Shown here piece after piece: positions 25,993 to 33,589 of a stretch of 64,000 bases of DNA (positions are counted from its first letter, which is position 1; the number at the start of each line of letters is the position of its first letter). Both the position numbers and the translations under genes were made by a program. The DNA comes from Sphingobium cupriresistens. GTDB taxonomy: Bacteria > Pseudomonadota > Alphaproteobacteria > Sphingomonadales > Sphingomonadaceae. The notes beneath the pieces are model-generated. The model ran no database searches, was not told the origin of the DNA, and saw only the letters and a program-made list of their open reading frames with translations. The stretch lies in the NCBI RefSeq assembly GCF_004152865.1, contig NZ_SEOO01000016.1:1-64000 (forward strand). Direction: 5' to 3'.

Positions 25993-26922
25993 ATGGCAGA
26001 TCTCATCGAAGCACTCTCGACATTCATCCGCGTCGCGGAATGCCGCAGCTTTTCGGCCGTCGCGTCGGAAATGCATGCCAGTCATACGACGATTGCACGT
26101 CGTATCGACTTTCTGGAAGATCGCTTTCAGGCAAGATTATTCCAGCGCTCCACCCGGCATATGAAAATGACGGATGATGGTGAGCGTCTCCTTGGCCACG
26201 CGCGCTCGATCCTGGCGAATATCGATCTTGCCGAAACCGAACTGGGCCAGCGAAGCTCGGATGCAGAAGGGTTGCTACGCATCGGTGTTACGACGGCGCT
26301 TGGATTGTTCTTCTCCCGTAATCTGCTTGGGAAGCTTTACGAACTCCATCCGCGGCTACGCATACATTTGCTGATGTCCGACGCTCCCGCGAACATGGTC
26401 GAAGAAGGAATCGACATCTCCTTTCGCATTGGCGAAATATCGGGGGACAGTCTGATCCAGCGGCGGATCGGAGATGTCGCGCGCAGCCTGGTGGCATCCC
26501 CTCGTTATCTCAGGGATAGAGCCTTTCCAGGGACAGCAAGCGAACTGGGTTCCCATGAACTGGTCGACTATTGTTACGACAAGCTGCCGGGCAGTTGGAC
26601 GATCGAGAATAAGGCAATTCCTATCGATCCTCGCTTCACATGCAACAGCAGCGAAGCCGCCCATCAGGCCGTCCTCGCCGGATTGGGGATAGGCTTGCTG
26701 CCTGTATTCCAGATACAAGGCGACGTCGCTGCTGGAACCCTCGTGCATATCCTGCCTGGGGTCATGATTGAGCCGTTGCGATTGTCCATGACGTGGCCTC
26801 CGGGCCATCGCCTGTCGACCAAGGCCAGAACGTTCATCGAATTTGCCAGCACCTACATCGCACCACTTGTTTGCCATCGAACGGGTGTGCCAGCCGAGTC
26901 TATCAATCCCGCGAACAGATAG
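25993..26922 (+). CDS. LysR-family transcriptional regulator
   Basis: The 309-aa protein has the LysR N-terminal winged HTH (residues 4-62: ALSTFIRVAECRSFSAVASE, then SHTTIARRIDFLEDRF) and a periplasmic-binding-like effector domain to about residue 290. It is divergent from the aldehyde dehydrogenase gene, with 173 bp between the starts, and is the obvious regulator of that gene and adhP. The effector is unknown. Confidence 0.92.
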   Translation: MADLIEALSTFIRVAECRSFSAVASEMHASHTTIARRIDFLEDRFQARLFQRSTRHMKMTDDGERLLGHARSILANIDLAETELGQRSSDAEGLLRIGVTTALGLFFSRNLLGKLYELHPRLRIHLLMSDAPANMVEEGIDISFRIGEISGDSLIQRRIGDVARSLVASPRYLRDRAFPGTASELGSHELVDYCYDKLPGSWTIENKAIPIDPRFTCNSSEAAHQAVLAGLGIGLLPVFQIQGDVAAGTLVHILPGVMIEPLRLSMTWPPGHRLSTKARTFIEFASTYIAPLVCHRTGVPAESINPANR

Positions 26923-27031
26923 CCATGCGTGGATGCGCATGGTCATGCCGGTCCGAAATGCCATGATCCGCACGTTGACGCACTTCGTAGAGCCAGCTTG
27001 CAAGGCTTGGTTTCCTGGAACCGTGAAATAA

Positions 27032-27101
27032 CGAATTCCGCCGCGCGGCCCGCCGCTATCCGCTGACCGCTCCCGATACCGGAAACGCACCGGGCGGTGC
27101 C
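27032..27101 (+). repeat. Direct repeat B bracketing the dehydrogenase cargo
   Basis: The 70-bp partner of the repeat at 23126-23189. It continues smoothly into the backbone-like sequence before DUF736, so this copy may be the original and the other a copy left by insertion or recombination. Confidence 0.6.
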
Positions 27102-27397
27102 GGGCATCCTGGCGCCCCGAATGGGCCTGTGACGACCGCCCATCCACACGGCGGATCTCCGCTACGGTGACTCCCACCAGCATAACTCCAGCGCGGCTAC
27201 CGCCGCGCCGCAGACCTCGCGCCACATTCACCTTCGGCACCACCCGAACCGCACCTCAGCCGCTCGCCATGCCGGTGCGTTCGCGCGGAGTCGCGGGGCG
27301 ACCGCAGCGTTGTGCGTGGGTGAAGGCGGGGGGCGTCGTGCCGGGGGTTGGGGAGCGCCTGGCCCCCGGGCGGACGGTGCGCGGGGCGAGGGCGGGA

Positions 27398-27425
27398 CAG
27401 AGAGGAGAGAAGGACCGGGGAGGGT
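27398..27425 (+). promoter_or_regulatory. Purine-rich leader element before DUF736
   Basis: CAGAGAGGAGAGAAGG-type tract followed by CGGGGAGGG, 46-73 bases before the DUF736 start. Close relatives lie at 16239 and 31414. Function unknown. Confidence 0.35.
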
Positions 27426-27470
27426 GTCGCCGGAAAATGGATTTCGAGCGACATTCGAAAGGTCAAGACG

Positions 27471-27941
27471 ATGAACATCGGTGAAATCTTCCGCCAGAAC
27501 GGCCGCCTGACGGGCTCGATCGCTACCCGCACGATCGACCTTCCCCGTATCGGCCTGCGCAAGGTGATGAGCGAGAATGAGAAGGCGCCTGTCTTCGAAA
27601 TCCTTGCGCTTAACGTGGCGCGTCGCTGGGTCCAGATCGGCGCGCTGTGGGAGGCTGCGTCGAAGCGCACCGGCGAGGTCTTCCTTGCCGGCAATATCGA
27701 CGACCCCAGCCTGCCCGAGCCGCTGCCGATCGCGCTCTTCCCGGCCGATCATGGCGGCTACATGGTCGCCTGGCGGCGCGACACCATGCGCTCCGACTTC
27801 GGCGGCGGCATGGGCGCCAGCCGTACCAACTACGATGATCGCGGTCCGCGCGATGAGGGCGGCTTCGGCGACAGCACCGTGGGTGCCAGCGGCGAACTGA
27901 CCGGCGCGGGCGCCCCGTTCGATGGGGAAGACCCGTTCTGA
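27471..27941 (+). CDS. DUF736-family protein
   Basis: This 156-aa protein begins MNIGEIFRQNGRLTGSIATR, the typical opening of DUF736 proteins, which are frequent beside conjugation genes in alphaproteobacterial plasmids and ICEs. The core (residues about 1-110) is a small beta-rich domain; the tail is Gly/Asp-rich. Role unknown; single-strand DNA handling has been suspected from context only. A hairpin follows the gene. Confidence 0.85.
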   Translation: MNIGEIFRQNGRLTGSIATRTIDLPRIGLRKVMSENEKAPVFEILALNVARRWVQIGALWEAASKRTGEVFLAGNIDDPSLPEPLPIALFPADHGGYMVAWRRDTMRSDFGGGMGASRTNYDDRGPRDEGGFGDSTVGASGELTGAGAPFDGEDPF

Positions 27942-27965
27942 TCAAGCGCTGATCGGAGCCACTTC

Positions 27966-27999
27966 GGGCCGGGGAGGCATCAGGCTTCCCCGGCCCATT
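27966..27999 (+). terminator. Hairpin terminator after DUF736
   Basis: A 13-bp stem with one wobble pair (GGGCCGGGGAGGC at 27966-27978, GCTTCCCCGGCCC at 27984-27996) followed by ATTTTCTT. Good intrinsic terminator shape, 29 bp before the next start codon, so attenuation is also possible. Confidence 0.7.
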
Positions 28000-28027
28000 T
28001 TCTTGTCCGCCCATGAGGAGAAATCCC

Positions 28028-28309
28028 ATGCACCGCACTTCACTGCACGATCTCGTGCCGCTGGCCGACCTCTCCGCGCTGTCCATCGCGATCATGACCA
28101 GCCCTTCCATCCAGGGGCTGATCGCACCCCGATTTCCCGACATCCCCGGCATGCCTGATGTGGCAGTCGGAATTCCATGCGGCGAGATCATCGCCGCCAT
28201 TTACGACCTACTCGAGGATACGCCGCTTGCCCCGCATGCGAGCGGAATCGTCGATGCCGTCCTGAGGCGCACGACCGCTTTCGCCGGCATTCAAACGCGC
28301 AGGCACTGA
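28028..28309 (+). CDS. Short paralog of the DUF2493 protein N-terminus
   Basis: The 93-aa product resembles the N-terminal region of the 336-aa DUF2493 protein encoded next: an ADLSAL / ADLPAL start, then a GEIIAAIYDLLEDTPLAPHA segment equivalent to AGIIATIFDLLTDTRLDALA. The C-terminal nucleotide-binding domain is absent. It is either a stand-alone helper domain or the remnant of a third paralog. GAGGAGAAATCCC precedes its ATG. Confidence 0.6.
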   Translation: MHRTSLHDLVPLADLSALSIAIMTSPSIQGLIAPRFPDIPGMPDVAVGIPCGEIIAAIYDLLEDTPLAPHASGIVDAVLRRTTAFAGIQTRRH

Positions 28310-28384
28310 TCCGACACCACCGGGGGGCGGGACGCAATTGCGCGTTCGCGCCCCTCTTCCTTTTCCATCACAGGGAGAACTCCC

Positions 28385-29395
28385 ATGACCCGAGAGCATT
28401 CGCGCAGCATCAGCCGCTTCGCAGACCTGCCGGCGCTGTTCGCCGAAGTGACGGCTACCCCGGAATTCCAGCGCGCCTTTGGCGATCCCATTCCACTTTC
28501 GATCATCAGTCCGGGCGATGAACCCGGCGAGCATGACATGCCCGAACCGCTCCATGCACAAGCCGACTGTGCCGGCATAATCGCGACCATCTTCGACCTG
28601 CTGACCGATACCCGTCTCGACGCGCTCGCGCCCGAGATCGCATGGGGCATGGTCAACAGCTTCCACTTCGTCGCGGGTAAGCTCGAACGGCAGGAAGACC
28701 TGCTGGCCGATGAACTGCGCGACATGATCCGCCGTATCGAACCCTCCGAAGTCTTCAACACCGAACTGGAAGAGAAGCAGCTCCTGTGCCAGTCGCTGAC
28801 CGAACAGCGCGAGGCGCTCGAATGCATGCGCGACTATGCCGCCGACACCTTTAGGGTGCTTTCGGGCCGCCCATGGTCGCCTGCACGCGGATCACGCGTA
28901 TCCAAGGCTGCCACCGCGACACAGGTATCGATACAGGATTTTCTGCGCGTGCGTGAACTGGCCGAACGCGAGCGTTACCGCCCGCGTGGACCGATCGTGG
29001 TCGCTTCGGGTCACGCGGAATGGCATGACTGGCAGCTTCTGTGGGACCGGCTCGACACGATCCACGAGCGCATTCCGCACATGACGCTGGTTACGACCGC
29101 GCAGCGCAAGGGCTTCGATGCGATCGTTGCCTCATGGGCAGGCAACCGCGAGGTTCAGCTCGTGACCTATTCGCTGACGGGCTCGGGACGCGGCGCGCCC
29201 TTCGCACGTAACCGCAAGCTGGTGGACCTGAAGCCCGTCGAGGCCTTGCTGGGGGAAGGGTCGGGTATTCAGGCGAACCTCTATCAGGCCCTGCGCAAGG
29301 CGGGTGTCCCTATCCATGCCTTCCGAAAGGCCGATCAGGCACCGGTCGAGAAGATCGCTCCGCCGCAACGGGGACGGCTCCGTCGGGCGGCGTGA
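28385..29395 (+). CDS. DUF2493-domain protein (SLOG-type fold)
   Basis: The N-terminal helical part (residues 1-190) is followed by a DUF2493 domain (about 198-320): GPIVVASGHAEWHDWQLLWD, TLVTTAQRKGFDAIVASWAG, FARNRKLVDLKPVEALLGEG. DUF2493 is related to the SLOG/LOG Rossmann folds that bind nucleotides or nucleotide-derived signals. It has a paralog at 30199-31179 and a truncated one before it. A hairpin follows. The physiological role is not known. Confidence 0.8.
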   Translation: MTREHSRSISRFADLPALFAEVTATPEFQRAFGDPIPLSIISPGDEPGEHDMPEPLHAQADCAGIIATIFDLLTDTRLDALAPEIAWGMVNSFHFVAGKLERQEDLLADELRDMIRRIEPSEVFNTELEEKQLLCQSLTEQREALECMRDYAADTFRVLSGRPWSPARGSRVSKAATATQVSIQDFLRVRELAERERYRPRGPIVVASGHAEWHDWQLLWDRLDTIHERIPHMTLVTTAQRKGFDAIVASWAGNREVQLVTYSLTGSGRGAPFARNRKLVDLKPVEALLGEGSGIQANLYQALRKAGVPIHAFRKADQAPVEKIAPPQRGRLRRAA

Positions 29396-29421
29396 CATCC
29401 GCAAAACTCATTCATCCTGTC

Positions 29422-29449
29422 GGGGACGGCGCTTTGCGCTGTCCCCATT
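29422..29449 (+). terminator. Hairpin after the first DUF2493 gene
   Basis: GGGGACGGCGC (29422-29432), loop TTT, GCGCTGTCCCC (29436-29446), one G-T wobble, then ATTTTC. It ends 19 bp before the next ATG, so it could terminate or attenuate. Confidence 0.6.
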
Positions 29450-29465
29450 TTCATGGGAGCGTGTC

Positions 29466-29684
29466 ATGGCGATACCCGAACATCACCGAACCAATTTTCA
29501 AACTTTGCTGCATGCCGCCATGGACGGCAATCTCGCATTGATGGAGTGCTTGGATGCGGTTTCCGGCGAACCACGCTATGTGGTCTGCGCCGTCGGCCGG
29601 AGCGGGGACGAGTATGTGTTCACGCCGTTCGGGCACTTGCATCAGGGCGATCCCTACGCCGCCTATGTGCCGCCAGCGCCCTGA
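29466..29684 (+). CDS. Small protein resembling DUF6117
   Basis: The 72-aa protein starts MAIPEHHRTNFQTLLHAAMD and ends in a beta-rich GDEYVFTPFGHL part. From memory it resembles DUF6117, a family of sphingomonad plasmids and islands. It is probably a cytosolic protein of unknown role. GGGAGCG precedes the ATG. Confidence 0.6.
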   Translation: MAIPEHHRTNFQTLLHAAMDGNLALMECLDAVSGEPRYVVCAVGRSGDEYVFTPFGHLHQGDPYAAYVPPAP

Positions 29685-29784
29685 GCAGGGCACGCCCTCA
29701 ATCACATGGAAGGGAGTGCGGGCATCGCGAGCAAGCTCGCAATACCCTTCCATTTCCATGATCGTCATGGAGGCGTCGGTTGGC

Positions 29785-29870
29785 GTCAAGGACAACGGGG
29801 CCCCACCATCTTGCTTCGCAAAATCGTTGCCCCCACCGCCGCTTTGCGGCCGCGTGCCGCGGTCCTTGAC
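29785..29870. repeat. Palindromic intergenic element, copy 1
   Basis: Bounded by inverted GTCAAGGAC (29785-29793) and GTCCTTGAC (29862-29870). Shared blocks with copy 2 are ACGGGGCCCCACCAT on the left and ATCG-TGCCCCCA-like sequence on the right; the central hairpin differs (short, TTGC-TTC-GCAA). Confidence 0.55.
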
Positions 29871-29920
29871 CCCGGCCCTCACCGTCCATGGATTTTAGGG
29901 AGGCGCCTGGAGGCACCCAT

Positions 29921-29955
29921 TTGCGAATCAGGGGCATCGAGCCCCTGATTCGCAA
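29921..29955. repeat. Perfect 15-bp inverted repeat
   Basis: TTGCGAATCAGGGGC (29921-29935), loop ATCGA, GCCCCTGATTCGCAA (29941-29955). It sits between the two palindromic elements; no T-run follows, so a terminator is less likely than a structural or binding site. Confidence 0.65.
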
Positions 29956-30007
29956 AGCCTCTTCTCTCTCTCAAGAATTCCTATGGTGGCACGGGACCGC
30001 GTCGGCC

Positions 30008-30139
30008 TCAAGGACGACGGGGCCCCACCATTTTTTTGGGCGGGTCGGGCGTTGCGCCTGGCCTGCCATGATGGTGGCCGCCCAAAAAAATCGTGACCCC
30101 CATCGCCGGCTGCGCCGGTCGCGTTCCGCGATCCTTGAC
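30008..30139. repeat. Palindromic intergenic element, copy 2
   Basis: Bounded by TCAAGGAC (30008-30015) and ATCCTTGAC (30131-30139). Inside is a perfect 13-bp inverted repeat, TTTTTTTGGGCGG (30031-30043) and CCGCCCAAAAAAA (30078-30090). It is a longer version of copy 1. The intervening 514-bp region 29685-30198 holds these elements and no gene. Confidence 0.6.
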
Positions 30140-30198
30140 CCCGCCGCTCGGAGCCCGTGCCCAAGGGGGAACCTCTTTCGTTTCAACAGGAGGTTCCA

Positions 30199-31179
30199 AT
30201 GACGACTATCAACCGCTCCGTCCGCCCGTTCTCCGATATCGCCGAATTCATCGCGCAGGAAACGACCGCCACCACCGACGATTTCCACGCCGCCTTCGCC
30301 TCCAATCTCGAGGGTATCCGCATCGGGCGCGATGAGGAGGAGATGGCGACCGACATGCCTGATCCGAGGGAAGCGCAACTTGCCGTCGAACTCATCGTCA
30401 CGACGCTCTTCGACGTGCTGCGGGACACCCGGTTGCAGCCTGCTGCCGAACGCCTCGCATGGGGCATCGTCAACAGTTTCCATCACGTCGCCCAGCAATG
30501 GGAGGGGCAGGCCGACAGGGCGACCCGCGATGTTCAGGACCTGCTGCGGTGCGTCGACGGCAGCGAAATCCATGGCGTCGAACTCGAGCAGGCACGCGAC
30601 ACTCTGGAATTTCTCGACGAAGCCACCGACGCTCTGCGGTGCATGCGCGACCATGCCGCCGACGTCTTCCACACCGAAACCGGACGGCCGTGGTCCGCGC
30701 CGAAGGGGTCGCTGGTGTCGAGCAAGCGCACCGCCTCCGTCATAGCCGCCACCGATTTCCTTGCCGCCCGCCGCCAGCGCCGCACCGACGCACACAACCC
30801 GCAAGGGCCCGTCGTGATCTTCTCAGGCGGGGCGGACACATGGTTCGACGACCGCCTCATCTGGGCGAAACTCGACGAAGCGAAAACCCGCAATCCGCTG
30901 ATGGTGCTGGCGACGACCGCACAGGACAAGGGGTGTGACGCCATGGCCGCAGCGTGGGCAGCATCCCGCAAGGTGAAGCTCATCACGTTTCGCCTCAGCG
31001 CAAAGCTGGGCAAGCGAGCGGGGTTCGTGCGCAACGAGCAGATGGTGGGCCTCCGACCCGTCGAAGCGCTGGTCTGCGAAGGATCGGGACTGCAATCGCA
31101 CCTCGCGCGTCTCGTGAAGGAGAAGCGTATCCCGGCGCGGTTCGTCAGGCTCAGCGATCAGGGATGGGAAGCGCAGTAA
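30199..31179 (+). CDS. DUF2493-domain protein, second paralog
   Basis: The 326-aa protein is a diverged paralog of the 28385 gene product. Shared landmarks are DTRL followed by WGIVNSFHHVAQQWEGQAD, LRCMRDHAADVFHTETGRPW, and a C-terminal domain with GPVVIFSGGADTWFDDRLIW, TTAQDKGCDAMAAAWAA and FVRNEQMVGLRPVEALVCEG. ATG 30199 follows AGGAGG. Having two full paralogs plus a fragment within 3 kb suggests duplication and divergence. A hairpin follows the stop. Confidence 0.8.
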   Translation: MTTINRSVRPFSDIAEFIAQETTATTDDFHAAFASNLEGIRIGRDEEEMATDMPDPREAQLAVELIVTTLFDVLRDTRLQPAAERLAWGIVNSFHHVAQQWEGQADRATRDVQDLLRCVDGSEIHGVELEQARDTLEFLDEATDALRCMRDHAADVFHTETGRPWSAPKGSLVSSKRTASVIAATDFLAARRQRRTDAHNPQGPVVIFSGGADTWFDDRLIWAKLDEAKTRNPLMVLATTAQDKGCDAMAAAWAASRKVKLITFRLSAKLGKRAGFVRNEQMVGLRPVEALVCEGSGLQSHLARLVKEKRIPARFVRLSDQGWEAQ

Positions 31180-31190
31180 GCTTCCCAAAG

Positions 31191-31228
31191 AGGATCGGTC
31201 CGGTTCACCGGGCCGGTCCTCATTTCTT
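31191..31228 (+). terminator. Hairpin after the second DUF2493 gene
   Basis: AGGATCGGTCCGG (31191-31203), loop TTCA, CCGGGCCGGTCCT (31208-31220), two G-T wobbles, then CATTTCTTT. Intrinsic-terminator shape. Confidence 0.65.
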
Positions 31229-31413
31229 TCTTCGCGCGTAGCACTCGCCCCCGCTCAGGGACCCGCAGGCGGGTCCGTCGCGGGGCCGATGCGGAACCGC
31301 CAGGGCGGTCCCGGCCTCCTGCGCGCGGCTTCGCCGTGCTCGTCGCAGGGACACCCTTCGGGTGCAGTCCTGAAAGGATTGGAATCCTTTCGGCAGGGTA
31401 CCGCGAGATGACC

Positions 31414-31440
31414 AGAGGAGAGGAGGGGCGGGGAAGGGGA
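31414..31440 (+). promoter_or_regulatory. Purine-rich leader element before the SLOG gene
   Basis: AGAGGAGAGGAGGGGCGGGG-type tract 24-50 bases before the start codon; the clearest member of the recurring group. Confidence 0.4.
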
Positions 31441-31463
31441 GTTCAATCAGGAGATCGAAAGTC

Positions 31464-31973
31464 ATGTCCGACCACACTCTTCCATCCACCAGCCCGGCCG
31501 TCTTCATTTCGGGATCACTGTCGATCACGTCGCTTCCCGCCCCTGTTATCGCACGGATCGAAGCCATCCTCGAGCGCCGGCTCCCCGTTCTGATCGGCGA
31601 TGCACGCGGCGCGGATCGCACTGTCCAGCGCTTCCTCTGCGAGCGCAATATCGATGCCGTCGAAGTCTATTGTTCCGGCGAAGGGCCGCGCAACAATCTC
31701 GGACAATGGCCCACCCGAAACATCCCGTCTTCCGGCCCGAAGGGCACCGGCGCTTACCACACGCCCAAAGACAAGGCGATGGCGAGCTATGCCTCCTGCG
31801 GGTTCGTGATCTGGGATGGTCGTAGCCGCGGTAGCCTTGCCAACATCCACCGACTGGCAGCGCGCCGGTGCTTCATTCTCATCTGGTTTGGACCCGAAGA
31901 GCGGTTCGTCACCCTCCGATCGGATTCCGACAGGGACAGTTTTCTCGAGGCACATCCCTGCCGGAACCTGTGA
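31464..31973 (+). CDS. SLOG-like nucleotide-binding protein
   Basis: The 169-aa protein has a Rossmann-like SLOG pattern: VFISGS (residues 13-18), a loop LIGDARGADRTVQRFL (about 44-59), and KDKAMASYASCGFVIWDGRSRGS (about 103-125). SLOG proteins bind nucleotides or nucleotide-derived messengers. It follows two DUF2493 proteins of the related fold. CAGGAG lies 13-18 bases before the ATG. Its ligand cannot be named. Confidence 0.7.
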   Translation: MSDHTLPSTSPAVFISGSLSITSLPAPVIARIEAILERRLPVLIGDARGADRTVQRFLCERNIDAVEVYCSGEGPRNNLGQWPTRNIPSSGPKGTGAYHTPKDKAMASYASCGFVIWDGRSRGSLANIHRLAARRCFILIWFGPEERFVTLRSDSDRDSFLEAHPCRNL

Positions 31974-31988
31974 TTGCCTGCGGCGCAA

Positions 31989-32225
31989 TCAGGTCGCAGC
32001 AGGCAATCCCTTGAGCGCCGTCAGCGCTGCGCTGCCGCCAACCCGGATCGCTTGCGTGAGAAGCTTACGGAAGTCCTTTTCCGTGAGCCTTTCCACCGGC
32101 ATCTCCGCTATCGTCACGGCATATTTACCTCGTAAGGCACGACGCGCGCTTTCCAGCTCATCACTGATCTTGCGCTGACGTGCTTCCAGATCGGCGAGCC
32201 GATCCCGTTCCGTCATTTTTGGCAT
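31989..32225 (-). CDS. Small conjugal-transfer TraD/MobC-like protein
   Basis: The 78-aa protein (MPKMTERDRLADLEARQRKI, then AVTIAEMPVERLTEKDFRKL) resembles small accessory transfer proteins of alphaproteobacterial plasmids, variously named TraD or DUF6437. It has an N-terminal coiled coil and a C-terminal helix. I chose ATG 32225, with AAGGA 9 bases upstream on the minus strand. It is the only minus-strand gene in this part, convergent with the SLOG gene. Confidence 0.65.
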   Translation of the reverse strand: MPKMTERDRLADLEARQRKISDELESARRALRGKYAVTIAEMPVERLTEKDFRKLLTQAIRVGGSAALTALKGLPAAT

Positions 32226-32421
32226 TTTCCATCGTCCTTCCCCGATGGCCTGCCCGTCATGCGCCACTGTGCCAGATCGACAAGGCAAGGCAAGCGAGGA
32301 TTGCCGTTTCCTTCGGAACCGGCAGGCGCATGGCTCGACCTGGCGCGCCATCCCGAACCTGCTTCTTCCGCCCACACGCTTCCATTCCCCCATATCCTGC
32401 CTGCAGCCAAGGGAGAGCCCC

Positions 32422-32763
32422 ATGTTAACATCGCAATCCGAATTCGATCGCTTCGTGGAGCCGCATGAGCCCGGTTATTTCCGCGCGCAAGCGCACGGGT
32501 TTGCGCTCATTCGCGAGATCGACGACTGCCTCAGCGAGGCCAAATCCTATGCCGGTCGCTACACCGGGTATACCGATCCCGTCACGCACGATCTGGTCAT
32601 CACCGGGGAGTGCGAGGAGGAATACGAATCTGCCATGAACGATGCCCGCGCTTTGGCCCGCATTATTGCGAAGTCGAACGGATATCAAATCTTGCGTGCG
32701 CAGGGCAGGTCCGACGAACTGGCCCAGCTTGTTTACATGGCGCACGACCAACTCCGATCGTAA
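32422..32763 (+). CDS. Hypothetical protein, 113 aa
   Basis: Soluble, acidic, mainly helical protein (EPGYFRAQAHGFALIREIDD, later ECEEEYESAMNDARALARII). I do not recognise a family. ATG 32422 is preceded by GGGAGAG. A strong terminator follows at 32785. An upstream in-frame ATG would overlap the minus-strand gene and is unlikely. Confidence 0.6.
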   Translation: MLTSQSEFDRFVEPHEPGYFRAQAHGFALIREIDDCLSEAKSYAGRYTGYTDPVTHDLVITGECEEEYESAMNDARALARIIAKSNGYQILRAQGRSDELAQLVYMAHDQLRS

Positions 32764-32784
32764 CCACACCGACCTCATTTTTCC

Positions 32785-32817
32785 GGGGACCGGGCTTCGC
32801 GTCCGGTCCCCTTTTTT
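32785..32817 (+). terminator. Strong intrinsic terminator
   Basis: GGGGACCGG (32785-32793) and CCGGTCCCC (32803-32811) form a perfect 9-bp stem, followed directly by six T residues (32812-32817). The next ATG is 18 bp further. Confidence 0.85.
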
Positions 32818-32835
32818 ATGCCAGAGGAACCCACC

Positions 32836-32979
32836 ATGCCCATGCAGACGACGCCGGTTTCACGCCGCATTTCTCAAGCCGCCAACCGGCAGAAGAATTG
32901 CCGCGCGCCTTCCGGCACGAGGCCTCGCAGCGCAAATGCGCTGCGTAAGGCGGGACGCACGGCGCGAGGCCGTTTGTAA
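32836..32979 (+). CDS. Small basic protein, 47 aa
   Basis: A short frame from ATG 32836 with AGAGGAAC before it, starting 18 bp after a terminator. The product (MPMQTTPVSRRISQAANRQK and a further Arg-rich half, ending ARGRL) has about 11 Arg and 3 Lys and almost no acid, so it could bind nucleic acid. No family recognised. Confidence 0.4.
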   Translation: MPMQTTPVSRRISQAANRQKNCRAPSGTRPRSANALRKAGRTARGRL

Positions 32980-33017
32980 TGGACCCTACGCACGGGTGCT
33001 GCGGGTGATTTTCATAG

Positions 33018-33039
33018 TATAATCAGATCGATAGATCTG
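33018..33039 (+). promoter_or_regulatory. TATAAT box abutting a palindromic operator
   Basis: TATAAT (33018-33023) is followed at once by CAGATC, GATA, GATCTG (33024-33039), a perfect 6-bp inverted repeat that would cover the transcription start. No good -35 element is seen. The nearest rightward gene starts at 33263, leaving a leader of about 230 nt. Confidence 0.45.
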
Positions 33040-33262
33040 CCTTACAGCGCAGGCATGAATTCGCCGCATGTATGGCGGGGTTCACCAGCAAACCATCTGC
33101 CTGGCCACGGCTTTGAAATTTCGCCGAATTTCCTGTAATCCGTGCCTTACTGCCATCCTTTCGTGAGGAAGGAGGCAGGTGGAATTGAGCGGCATTTACG
33201 TGGAAGCGCGGCATGAAACGTGCTCCCGCCTCTCTCAGGGTAGTGCGACCGGAAGGAACGGC

Positions 33263-33589
33263 ATGGCGGACCTGAATGAAAGCTACATCATCGATCTTCG
33301 CCGGGCATTGGTCGAGGCGATCTGCAAGGTGTCGGCGCAGCGGCAAGAGGCCGCCTCAGGGCACAAGGGCGATACGCTTTTCATCGGATCTGCCGAAGTC
33401 AGCGAAACGCTGGTGCTGTTGTTGTCGGAATTCGTCGAAGGTGTGCCCGACCTTCGTACCCCTGCGGAAGTGCGGCGTATGTCGGACATCATCGCGAAAA
33501 AGATCAGACTCAACATTGCCGATATTCGGCGCAGGCGCGCCGAGACTGGCGCCCGTCCTCCTTCGTCGATCGTAATCAGGGGAAACTGA
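33263..33589 (+). CDS. Hypothetical protein, 108 aa
   Basis: A helical soluble protein (MADLNESYIIDLRRALVEAI, later VSETLVLLLSEFVEG and RRMSDIIAKKIRLNIADIRR) with a basic C-terminus. GGAAGGAAC precedes ATG 33263. No family recognised. It lies between the accessory genes and the transfer operon. Confidence 0.55.
   Translation: MADLNESYIIDLRRALVEAICKVSAQRQEAASGHKGDTLFIGSAEVSETLVLLLSEFVEGVPDLRTPAEVRRMSDIIAKKIRLNIADIRRRRAETGARPPSSIVIRGN

Larger units (their letters stand above)
26923..27470. other. 548-bp gap: repeat B and the DUF736 leader
   Basis: No gene with a supported start. It contains direct repeat B (27032-27101), a very G-rich stretch from about 27285, and a purine-rich leader at 27398-27425. 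It marks the return from catabolic cargo to plasmid backbone. Confidence 0.5.

Noticed and set aside
27285-27425. Very G-rich stretch considered as a G-quadruplex or origin
   Set aside because: Runs of G are interrupted and no iterons or AT-rich unwinding region lie nearby, so neither claim is supported.
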